64,000 nucleotides of DNA from Mariniphaga sp040772505 (GTDB taxonomy: Bacteria; Bacteroidota; Bacteroidia; Bacteroidales; Prolixibacteraceae): the NCBI GenBank assembly GCA_040772505.1, contig JAXGYA010000004.1:62001-126000 (forward strand), in the 5' to 3' direction. Numbering within the stretch: position 1 is the first letter of the stretch; every line of letters starts with the position of its first letter. The translations under genes were made by a program, and so were the position numbers. Shown one piece after another: positions 54,107-61,977 of this stretch. The notes beneath the pieces are model-generated. The model was not told the DNA's origin. It saw only the letters and a list, made by a program, of their open reading frames with translations, and did not search any database.

Positions 54107-55411
54107 ATGAGAAAGAAACAGATTTTTATCGCAGTGCTGCTTTTTATGTTCATTGGCGCTTTGCAGGCGCAGGAAAAACTATCGCTTGACCTTGCTGGCG
54201 CAAAGCAGCATGCGCTTGAATATAACCGGACTATAAAAAGTTCGAGCCTTGCAGTAACCCAGTCGCAGGAAAAACTCTGGGAAACCATTGCCATGGGGTT
54301 GCCACAGATTAATGCCAATGCCGACTATGTGAATGCTCTGGGAGCTGAAATCAGTATTCAGTTTGATGAAAACATGCCCCCCACAAAAATTCCGATTAAA
54401 CCAACCAGCAACTTCAACCTTCAGGTTGGGCAGTTGCTTTTTAACGGTAACTATCTGGTGGGTGTTCAAACAGCAAAATTAGCTCAAAAGCTTTCAGAAA
54501 AGAATTTAAAAAAAACTGAGCAGGATATTGTCAGCCAGGTGGTTGAGAGTTATTACCTGATTTTGATTTCGGAAGAATCCATGAAGATTTTGCAGACGAA
54601 TACTGAGAATCTTCAGGAAATATACAGGAAAACAGAGCCCCTTGTCCGGGTGGGAATTCTGGAAAAGGTGGAGCTTGACCAGTTGTCGGTGCAGGTGAAT
54701 TCCCTTTCCAATGCAGTGCGCTCAGCCGAACGTCAGTACGAAATGGCAAAAAATCTTCTGCGTGTTCAGTTGGGCGTGTCAGCGGAAACTGAGCTGGAAC
54801 TTACCCAATCGCTTTCTGATTTTATTCAGACAAATCCCACCGCAGGAGGCGATGCTTCATTTGAGCCCGAACAAAATGTGAACTTCCAGCTTGTGCAGTT
54901 ACAGGAAGAGTTGTCGAAAAAACAGGTAACCATGCAGCAATCCAGCTATTTACCTACACTTTCAGGCTATTATAACTTTACGGAAAAAATATTGAAACCT
55001 GCTTTTGACATGTCGCCAAAACATCTGGTCGGATTGCAACTGAGCATTCCGGTCTTTTCCAGTGGCGAACGGCGTTCAAAAGTGAGGCAGGCAAGAATTG
55101 ACCTGGAAACGACCCGCAACAATAAGGCATTGCTCGGCGAGCAATTGGAAATCCAGTTCAGTCAGCTGCAATTCAATCTTTTAAGTGCACTGGAAAGTTA
55201 TAACACACAAAAGGAAAATGTGGAAGTATCCCGCGAAGTGTATCAGAATTTGCGAAGGAAATTTGAACAGGGGTTGATTTCAAGCCTTGAACTTACCACT
55301 GCCGACAGTAATTATCTGCAGGCGGAAGCGGAATATCTTTCAGCAATGCTGGAAGTGTTGCAGGCAGGCAATGCGTTGGATACTTTAACCGGAAAAATAT
55401 TAAACAATTAA
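54107..55411 (+). CDS. TolC-family outer membrane efflux protein
   Basis: Outer-membrane channel of a tripartite pump, 434 residues. Signal peptide MRKKQIFIAVLLFMFIGALQAQ, then two OEP repeats: KLSLDLAGAKQHALEYNRTI begins the first; long alpha-helical coiled segments (residues 50-130 and 290-360) alternate with beta strands. The C-terminal repeat contains FSQLQFNLLSALESYNTQKE and SSLELTTADSNYLQAEAEYL. Gene order TetR-TolC-adaptor-RND is typical for Bacteroidota. 10 bases separate it from the adaptor gene. Confidence 0.92.
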   Translation: MRKKQIFIAVLLFMFIGALQAQEKLSLDLAGAKQHALEYNRTIKSSSLAVTQSQEKLWETIAMGLPQINANADYVNALGAEISIQFDENMPPTKIPIKPTSNFNLQVGQLLFNGNYLVGVQTAKLAQKLSEKNLKKTEQDIVSQVVESYYLILISEESMKILQTNTENLQEIYRKTEPLVRVGILEKVELDQLSVQVNSLSNAVRSAERQYEMAKNLLRVQLGVSAETELELTQSLSDFIQTNPTAGGDASFEPEQNVNFQLVQLQEELSKKQVTMQQSSYLPTLSGYYNFTEKILKPAFDMSPKHLVGLQLSIPVFSSGERRSKVRQARIDLETTRNNKALLGEQLEIQFSQLQFNLLSALESYNTQKENVEVSREVYQNLRRKFEQGLISSLELTTADSNYLQAEAEYLSAMLEVLQAGNALDTLTGKILNN

Positions 55412-55421
55412 TACAATAGAG

Positions 55422-56477
55422 ATGAAACGGAATTTGAAATTTTATAATCTACTTATTCTTGCAGGCGCAATGCTTGTCGGATGCTCACAAGGAAGCAAAA
55501 AAGGAAAAACGGCAGCACCTGACAGTGCCGATAAAAAGGAGATAGTCAGGGTATTGGAACTTCAACCGCAAATTGTAGCCCGCTCGGTGGAATATCCGGC
55601 AACATTGTTGCCCTATGAGGAGGTTCATCTTGCGCCGGCTTCGCCCGGGCGCATCGAAGCAATATATGCCGATGTGGGCGATCGCATTGCCGCCGGAACT
55701 ACCCTGGTGCAGATGGATAGAACTCAGTTGCATCAGGCAGAAGTGCAGCTGAAAAATCTTGAAACGGATTTTTACAGATTAGATACGCTCTCCAAATATG
55801 GAAGCATCGCAGAGCAGCAATTTGACCAGCTAAAAGCCCAATATGACATTGCTAAATCAAATGTTGAGTTTTTACAGAAAAATATTCGTCTGGTGGCGCC
55901 GTTTAACGGAGTCATCTCCGGAAGGTATTTTGAGCCCGGAGAAATGTTTACCGGTTCGCCCAACACCCAGGCAGGAAAAGCGGCTGTGCTTTCCATTGTA
56001 AGAATTGATAACCTGAAAGTTGAAACCTCACTTTCAGAAAAATATTTTCCGCTTGTGAAAAAAGGGATGGAAACCGATATTAAAGTAGATGTCTATCCCA
56101 ATCAGGTTTTTGTTGGTAAGATAAACCGTATTCATCCCACTATCAGTCCGTTAGATCGAGCATTTAAGGTGGAGATTGTTGTCAGTAACCGTGAGGGAAT
56201 ACTTCGCCCGGGAATGTTTGCCAGGGTAAATTTTGACCTAGATGAGGAAGAAGCCATCCTTTTGCCCGGAATGGCAGTTTTGAAAATGCAGGGTTCAAAC
56301 GACCGCTACCTGTTTGTGGAAAAAAATGGCGTGGCACACAGAATGGCGGTTACTATCGGAAAACGCTATGATGATAATATTGAAGTGTTTTCAAATGAGC
56401 TACATCCCGGCGACAAGGTTATAGTTCAGGGACAGGCACGCCTGGTTGACGGCGTTCAGGTTGAAGTCAGGAAATAA
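55422..56477 (+). CDS. RND efflux periplasmic adaptor subunit, lipoprotein
   Basis: Links the RND transporter to the TolC channel, 351 residues. A lipoprotein signal (ILAGAMLVGCSQ) anchors it. The lipoyl/barrel-sandwich halves are LAPASPGRIEAIYADVGDRI and NIRLVAPFNGVISGRYFEPG; between them lies a short hairpin (LETDFYRLDTLSKYGSIAEQ). Beta-barrel and membrane-proximal domains follow (GMETDIKVDVYPNQVF, LRPGMFARVNF). It lies 35 bases before the transporter gene. Confidence 0.93.
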   Translation: MKRNLKFYNLLILAGAMLVGCSQGSKKGKTAAPDSADKKEIVRVLELQPQIVARSVEYPATLLPYEEVHLAPASPGRIEAIYADVGDRIAAGTTLVQMDRTQLHQAEVQLKNLETDFYRLDTLSKYGSIAEQQFDQLKAQYDIAKSNVEFLQKNIRLVAPFNGVISGRYFEPGEMFTGSPNTQAGKAAVLSIVRIDNLKVETSLSEKYFPLVKKGMETDIKVDVYPNQVFVGKINRIHPTISPLDRAFKVEIVVSNREGILRPGMFARVNFDLDEEEAILLPGMAVLKMQGSNDRYLFVEKNGVAHRMAVTIGKRYDDNIEVFSNELHPGDKVIVQGQARLVDGVQVEVRK

Positions 56478-56512
56478 CCTCCTTTTCAAAAAGTTATTTA
56501 AAAACAAAAAGT

Positions 56513-59500
56513 ATGAGTATATATAAAAATGCTGTAAATAAGCCTATTACCACATTGATGATTTTTACTGCGGTGATGGTAATGGGATTTTATTCACTGG
56601 TTCAAATGCCCATTGACCTGTATCCGGAGATGGACCCACCATACATTTCGGTGATGACAACCTATCCGGGGGCAAATGCCAGCGACATTGAATCCAATAT
56701 TACGCGCATTCTTGAAGATGCGCTCAACTCGGTGGATGACCTCAAAGAGATTACCTCCATATCAACCGATAATCTGTCGATAATCAACATGGAATTTGAA
56801 TGGGGCTCAAATCTGGATGAGGCAACCAACGATATTCGGGATGTGATAGACCTTGTTATCAAAGCGCTGCCTGACGAAGCAGAACGCCCGCGAATTTTTA
56901 AGTTTAACACCAGCATGATGCCCATTGTCTTTTATGCAGTAACAGCAAATGAGAGCTACAATGGACTGGAGAAATTGTTAGATGAGAAAATCATCAATCC
57001 GCTGAATCGTATCGACGGAATTGGTTCCGTTGGAATTATGGGCGCACCGAAACGAATAGTATATGTGGATGCCGATCCCCTCTTGTTAGATGCCTACAAC
57101 CTTACCATTGAGCAGATTGGGAATACCATTGCTGCTGAAAATATGAACCTTCCTTCAGGAAGCGTTAAGATGGGACAGATTGACTATCAGCTTCGTGTGC
57201 AGGGTGAATTTAACACCAGCGGACGCATTGAAAATCTTCTTGTGGCAAGTTTGGCTGGTAAACCGGTCTATATCCGGGATGTGGCAACTGTCCGTGACTC
57301 ACTCAAGGATATTTCGCTGGATGAAAGAATTAACGGCGAAACAGGCCTCCGCATGTTCGTGATGAAGCAGTCGGGCGCCAACACCGTTAAAGTTGCCCGC
57401 GAAGTGCAGAAGGAAATTAATAAACTCCAGAAAAACCTTCCGCCTGATGTAGAGTTCAAACTCATCATGGATACCTCCGATTTTATTAAAGGCTCCATAA
57501 ATAACCTTTCACAAACCCTGTTGTGGGCTTTTCTGTTCGTAGCTTTGGTTGTTCTGCTTTTCCTCGGACGCTGGCGCGCTACTTTCATTATAATTCTCAC
57601 CATACCCATATCGTTGATTGTGTCGTTCCTCTACCTGTTTATCACCGGAAGCTCAATCAATGTGATTTCGCTCACTTCGCTTTCCATTGCAATCGGAATG
57701 GTGGTTGACGATGCCATTGTGGTGCTGGAAAATATTACACGCCACGTGGAAAGGGGAGCTACTCCCCGCGAAGCGGCGATTTATGCTACCAACGAAGTGT
57801 GGCTTGCCGTAATTATTACTACGCTTGTTGTGGTGGCGGTGTTTTTCCCACTCACTCTGGTTGGTGGAATGACGGGAGTAATTTTCAACCAATTGGGATG
57901 GATTGTTACTATTACGGTTGTAACTTCCACACTTGCAGCTATTTCGCTGACTCCGATGCTGTCATCAAGATTACTTAAAATACGTCCCAAAAAAGAGAAG
58001 GTGAAACGGTTCAGCTATGAAAATACCATCGAAAAGAGTCTTGGTTGGTTGGATAATTTTTATGAAAGCACGCTGCGCTGGGCGCTTACTCACAAAACTT
58101 TCACGCTGCTGACTTCACTTGCCATTTTTGTGGGTTCATTGTTTTTGCTGAAATTCGTTCACACCGATTTTATGCCCGAATCTGACGAAAGCAGGATTAC
58201 CGCCTCGGTTGAATTGCAAACAGGGGCAAGAGTGGAAGAAACCATAAAAACAGCGCGTTATCTTGAGCAGGTTATCCGGGAGAAAATCCCCGAGGTTGAA
58301 ATTATGTCGGTGTCGTCCGGTGCAGACGATGAAGGCGGAATGTTTTCATTATTCGCCACCACAGGTTCCAACATTATTAATTTGATGATGCGTTTATCAC
58401 CCATTGATGAGCGCGAGCGTTCCGTATGGGATATTGGAGCAGTTTTGCGCGAAGAGATCGCTGCCTTGCCCGAAGTGATTAACTTCGATGTTACAACTTC
58501 AGGAAGCGGAATGGGTGGCGGCGGCTCAAGCACCGTAGATGTGGAAATTTTCGGTTATGATTTTGACATAACCAACAAGGTTACTTCAGAAGTGGAAGCG
58601 AGGCTGATGAATGTCCCCGGCGGAATTGACGTGCAGGTGAGTAGAAAAGACGACAAACCTGAATTGCAGTTTGTTCTTGACCGCGACAAGCTCGCTTTGC
58701 ACGGGCTGACCACAGCTTATGTGTCAACCATCATACGAAACAGGGTAATTGGCATGCTGGCTTCAAAATATAAGGAAGAGGGTGAAGAGTATGATATTCG
58801 GGTGAGGTTAAAAGAAGAGTTCCGCAGCTCAATTACCGATCTGGAGGAATTTTCGGTTGTGACCCCTGCCGGTGCACGTGTAAAACTGAAAGAGTTGGGC
58901 GAAGTGAAAGAGTATTGGTCACCACCCAATATTGAACATAAAAGGCGGGAACGTATTGTAACCGTTTCAGTAAAACCTGACCGGATTGCTTTAGGCGAAC
59001 TTGCCAATAGAGTGAAAGCAGCCGTTGAAGATATTGAAACCCCTCAGGAAGTGCTGATGAATATTGGCGGAACTTATGAAGACCAGCAGGAGTCGTTCAA
59101 GGACCTCGGACTGCTGATGATTGTCAGTCTGATTTTAGTTTTCATTGTGATGGCATCGCAGTTCGAATCATTCTCCATGCCGTTTGTGATTATGTTTTCC
59201 ATTCCGTTTGCATTTACAGGAGTAATTCTTGCACTTTTTGTTACCGGCACAACACTAAGCCTTGTGGCTGCACTGGGAGCTGTTCTGCTGATTGGAATTG
59301 TGGTGAAAAATGGTATTGTACTCATTGACTTCACCAACCTGATGCGTGACCGCGGAATGGAACTTTATGAAGCCATTGCAGTTTCAGGGAAATCACGTCT
59401 GCGCCCCGTGCTGATGACCGCCGCAACAACCATTTTAGGAATGTTGCCGCTGGCATTGAGCACAGGAGAAGGCTCTGAGCTATGGAGACCTATGGGAATA

Positions 59501-59635
59501 ACAGTTATTGGCGGATTGGTTTTTTCAACAATCGTAACCATGGTAATTGTTCCGGTGATGTATGGACTAATGGCAGTTCGGGGAGAAAGGAACAAAAAGC
59601 ACAAGCTGTCAAAGCAATTTCGTTTCATGGATTAA
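56513..59635 (+). CDS. RND-family efflux transporter permease
   Basis: Proton-driven exporter of the AcrB type, 1040 residues, with 12 membrane helices and two large periplasmic loops. The proton-relay Asp pair is in helix 4 (IAIGMVVDDAIVVLENI); the start is NKPITTLMIFTAVMVMGFY, and MPIDLYPEMDPPYISVMTTY is the usual second block. The C-terminal half repeats this plan (GIVVKNGIVLIDFTNLMRDR, then AVSGKSRLRPVLMTA). The sequence looks like the hydrophobe exporters (HAE type); the PII-like gene next door leaves room for a metal link. Substrate unknown. Confidence 0.94.
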   Translation: MSIYKNAVNKPITTLMIFTAVMVMGFYSLVQMPIDLYPEMDPPYISVMTTYPGANASDIESNITRILEDALNSVDDLKEITSISTDNLSIINMEFEWGSNLDEATNDIRDVIDLVIKALPDEAERPRIFKFNTSMMPIVFYAVTANESYNGLEKLLDEKIINPLNRIDGIGSVGIMGAPKRIVYVDADPLLLDAYNLTIEQIGNTIAAENMNLPSGSVKMGQIDYQLRVQGEFNTSGRIENLLVASLAGKPVYIRDVATVRDSLKDISLDERINGETGLRMFVMKQSGANTVKVAREVQKEINKLQKNLPPDVEFKLIMDTSDFIKGSINNLSQTLLWAFLFVALVVLLFLGRWRATFIIILTIPISLIVSFLYLFITGSSINVISLTSLSIAIGMVVDDAIVVLENITRHVERGATPREAAIYATNEVWLAVIITTLVVVAVFFPLTLVGGMTGVIFNQLGWIVTITVVTSTLAAISLTPMLSSRLLKIRPKKEKVKRFSYENTIEKSLGWLDNFYESTLRWALTHKTFTLLTSLAIFVGSLFLLKFVHTDFMPESDESRITASVELQTGARVEETIKTARYLEQVIREKIPEVEIMSVSSGADDEGGMFSLFATTGSNIINLMMRLSPIDERERSVWDIGAVLREEIAALPEVINFDVTTSGSGMGGGGSSTVDVEIFGYDFDITNKVTSEVEARLMNVPGGIDVQVSRKDDKPELQFVLDRDKLALHGLTTAYVSTIIRNRVIGMLASKYKEEGEEYDIRVRLKEEFRSSITDLEEFSVVTPAGARVKLKELGEVKEYWSPPNIEHKRRERIVTVSVKPDRIALGELANRVKAAVEDIETPQEVLMNIGGTYEDQQESFKDLGLLMIVSLILVFIVMASQFESFSMPFVIMFSIPFAFTGVILALFVTGTTLSLVAALGAVLLIGIVVKNGIVLIDFTNLMRDRGMELYEAIAVSGKSRLRPVLMTAATTILGMLPLALSTGEGSELWRPMGITVIGGLVFSTIVTMVIVPVMYGLMAVRGERNKKHKLSKQFRFMD

Positions 59636-59647
59636 AAGGTAAGAAAT

Positions 59648-59941
59648 ATGAAAGCAGTAATGATAATATTTAATCAGGCGAATACTGAGCGTGTTGAATT
59701 TATGTTTGACAAGCTGGGTATCAAAGGCTACACCTGGTTTAGTGAAGTGAGAGGCAGGGGAAGCAAAACCGGCGAACCCCGAATGGGAACACACACCTGG
59801 CCTGAAATGAACTCCGCTGCACTCACAATGATTCCCGATGATGCAGTTGACGAATTGCTGGAATCCGTAAAAAAGCTCGACAAGATTAACGAAGAGGTCG
59901 GTGTGAGGGCATTTGTCTGGAATATTGAGAAAAGTGTCTAA
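59648..59941 (+). CDS. PII-like protein of the RND operon
   Basis: A 97-residue protein that fits the ferredoxin-like beta-alpha-beta PII fold: MKAVMIIFNQANTERVEFMF, then a T-loop-like segment VRGRGSKTGEPRMGTHTWPE, then SAALTMIPDDAVDELLESVK. PII-like trimers bind nucleotides or metal ions and regulate transporters. It starts 12 bases after the RND gene and ends the operon before a strong terminator, so it probably senses something related to the pump. It is unlikely to be GlnB, since no Tyr51-type uridylylation loop is seen. A DUF3240-like or CutA-like protein is an alternative reading. Confidence 0.75.
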   Translation: MKAVMIIFNQANTERVEFMFDKLGIKGYTWFSEVRGRGSKTGEPRMGTHTWPEMNSAALTMIPDDAVDELLESVKKLDKINEEVGVRAFVWNIEKSV

Positions 59942-59959
59942 AATACGCCATTGGAATGA

Positions 59960-60008
59960 CCGGAAGTAAGAAAGTTTTTATGTTAATTTTTCTTACTTCC
60001 GGCATTTT
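59960..60008 (+). terminator. Rho-independent terminator of the efflux operon
   Basis: Perfect 14-bp stem CCGGAAGTAAGAAA / TTTCTTACTTCCGG with a 15-base loop, followed by CATTTTTT. It lies 18 bases after the PII-like gene. Confidence 0.88.
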
Positions 60009-60101
60009 TTAGCCTCTGAAAAAAAGTTTTCCTGAACTTTTCAACTATACATTGTTAGTTAATGGTTGATGCCGGACACCATAAACCATCATTGTTTTGG
60101 T

Positions 60102-60109
60102 TATATTTG
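60102..60109 (+). promoter_or_regulatory. -7 box of the parE-parC promoter
   Basis: TATATTTG fits TAnnTTTG, 14 bases before the ATG at 60124. This supports that ATG over the longer open frame from 60097. No clear -33 box. Confidence 0.55.
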
Positions 60110-60123
60110 CAAAAATTTCAGAA

Positions 60124-61959
60124 ATGACTCCTATATACAATGAAGATACAATACGTACGTTGAACTGGCATGAACATATCCGGAAGCGCCCGGGTATGTA
60201 TATTGGTAAACTGGGAGACGGCTCTTCCTCCGATGACGGGATATACGTGTTGTTGAAAGAAGTGATGGATAACTCCATAGATGAGTTTATGATGGGATTT
60301 GGAAAAAAAATCACCATCAACGTAAGCGATGATAAAGTAGTCGTAAGGGATTTTGGGCGGGGTATTCCGTTAGGCAAGCTGCTGGAAGTTGCCAGCAAGA
60401 TGAATACCGGCGCAAAATACGACTCCAAGGTATTTAAGAAATCTGTAGGGTTGAATGGTGTTGGCATTAAAGCCGTGAATGCCCTCTCTTCAAAATTTAC
60501 GATTCGTTCAATCCGCGATGGCGTGGGGAGGGAGATTGAGTTTGAGCGCGGTATTGCCAGCAGTGAAAAAGATTTAACGCTGCCCGGCGAGCCAAATGGT
60601 ACGGAGGTTATTTTTAAACCGGACCTGGAAGTGTTTAGCAACTATCACTATATCAGTGATTATGTGGTAAACATGGTGAAGTACTATACTTTTCTCAATG
60701 CCGGGCTAACCATTGAATACAACGGACAGCGATTCTACTCCCGCAACGGACTTCACGATCTTCTTGAAGAAAACATGGATGAAGAACCGTTATATCCCAT
60801 TATCCACCTGAGAGGTGATGACATTGAAATTGCCGTAACTCACGGAAACAGGTATGGTGAAGATTACTATTCCTTTGTTAATGGTCAGCACACCACCCAG
60901 GGAGGCACTCATCTGCAGGCGTTTCGCGAAGTGTATATAAAAACTATCCGTGATTTTTACAAGAAGGATTTTGAACCGTCCGATATTCGTGCGTCAATTG
61001 TGGCTGCTGTCAGTATCAAAGTGGAAGAGCCCGTGTTTGAATCCCAGACCAAAACAAAATTAGGTTCGAGAGATGTGGGACCGGATGGACCCACAGTGCG
61101 AACGCACATTGCAAATTTTGTTCAGAAAGAACTGGATAATTATCTTCATAAACATCCCGATGTTGCAGAAATACTGCTCAAACGGATTACTGATTCGGAA
61201 CGTGAGCGAAAAGCCATTTCGGGAATAAAAAAATTAGCCAGACAAAGGGCAAAAAAAGTGAGCCTTCACAATAAAAAACTTCGTGATTGCCGCATCCATT
61301 TCGACAGCAACCATGAACGCGCAGATGAGTCGTGTATTTTTATCACCGAAGGCGATTCTGCCAGCGGCTCCATCACAAAGTCGCGGGATGTGAATACGCA
61401 GGCAGTTTTCAGCCTCCGCGGGAAACCGCTTAACACATTCGGGCTGACAAAAAAGGTGGTTTATGAAAATGAGGAATTTAATCTGCTGCAGGCTGCGCTG
61501 AACATTGAAGAGAGCATTGACGACCTTCGCTACAACAAAATAATCATTGCAACGGATGCAGATGTTGACGGAATGCACATCCGGCTTTTGCTCATTACCT
61601 TTTTTCTGCAGTTTTTCCCTGAACTCATCCGAAAAGGGCATGTATATATCCTGCAAACTCCCCTGTTCAGAGTTAGAAATAAACAGAAAACCTACTATTG
61701 CTATTCGGAAGCAGAAAAGCAGGAGGCTGTTGAAAAATTAAAGGGTAAACCTGAAATTACCCGATTTAAAGGGTTAGGCGAAATTTCTCCCGATGAATTT
61801 AAAAACTTCATTGGGGAAGAGATGCGACTTGATCCGGTTCTAATGAAAAAGCATGAGCCCGTGAGCCAGATGCTGGAATTTTATATGGGGAAAAATACTC
61901 CTGATCGTCAGGATTTTATCATTGATAATTTGTATGTAGAAAAAGACGAAGTAGCCTGA
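60124..61959 (+). CDS. parE: DNA topoisomerase IV subunit B
   Basis: ATPase subunit of a type IIA topoisomerase that decatenates chromosomes, 611 residues. The GHKL ATPase has EVMDNSIDEF, DFGRGIPLGK and GLNGVGIKAVNALSSKF; the TOPRIM domain has FITEGDSASGSI and IIATDADVDGMHIRLLLITF. The order parE-parC and the short length (gyrB in this phylum is slightly longer, about 650) favour Topo IV over gyrase. ATG 60124 (MTPIYNEDTIRTLNWHEHIR) is fixed by the promoter box. The parC gene starts 18 bases after its stop. Confidence 0.9.
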   Translation: MTPIYNEDTIRTLNWHEHIRKRPGMYIGKLGDGSSSDDGIYVLLKEVMDNSIDEFMMGFGKKITINVSDDKVVVRDFGRGIPLGKLLEVASKMNTGAKYDSKVFKKSVGLNGVGIKAVNALSSKFTIRSIRDGVGREIEFERGIASSEKDLTLPGEPNGTEVIFKPDLEVFSNYHYISDYVVNMVKYYTFLNAGLTIEYNGQRFYSRNGLHDLLEENMDEEPLYPIIHLRGDDIEIAVTHGNRYGEDYYSFVNGQHTTQGGTHLQAFREVYIKTIRDFYKKDFEPSDIRASIVAAVSIKVEEPVFESQTKTKLGSRDVGPDGPTVRTHIANFVQKELDNYLHKHPDVAEILLKRITDSERERKAISGIKKLARQRAKKVSLHNKKLRDCRIHFDSNHERADESCIFITEGDSASGSITKSRDVNTQAVFSLRGKPLNTFGLTKKVVYENEEFNLLQAALNIEESIDDLRYNKIIIATDADVDGMHIRLLLITFFLQFFPELIRKGHVYILQTPLFRVRNKQKTYYCYSEAEKQEAVEKLKGKPEITRFKGLGEISPDEFKNFIGEEMRLDPVLMKKHEPVSQMLEFYMGKNTPDRQDFIIDNLYVEKDEVA

Positions 61960-61977
61960 GTTAAACAATTAAATTGA

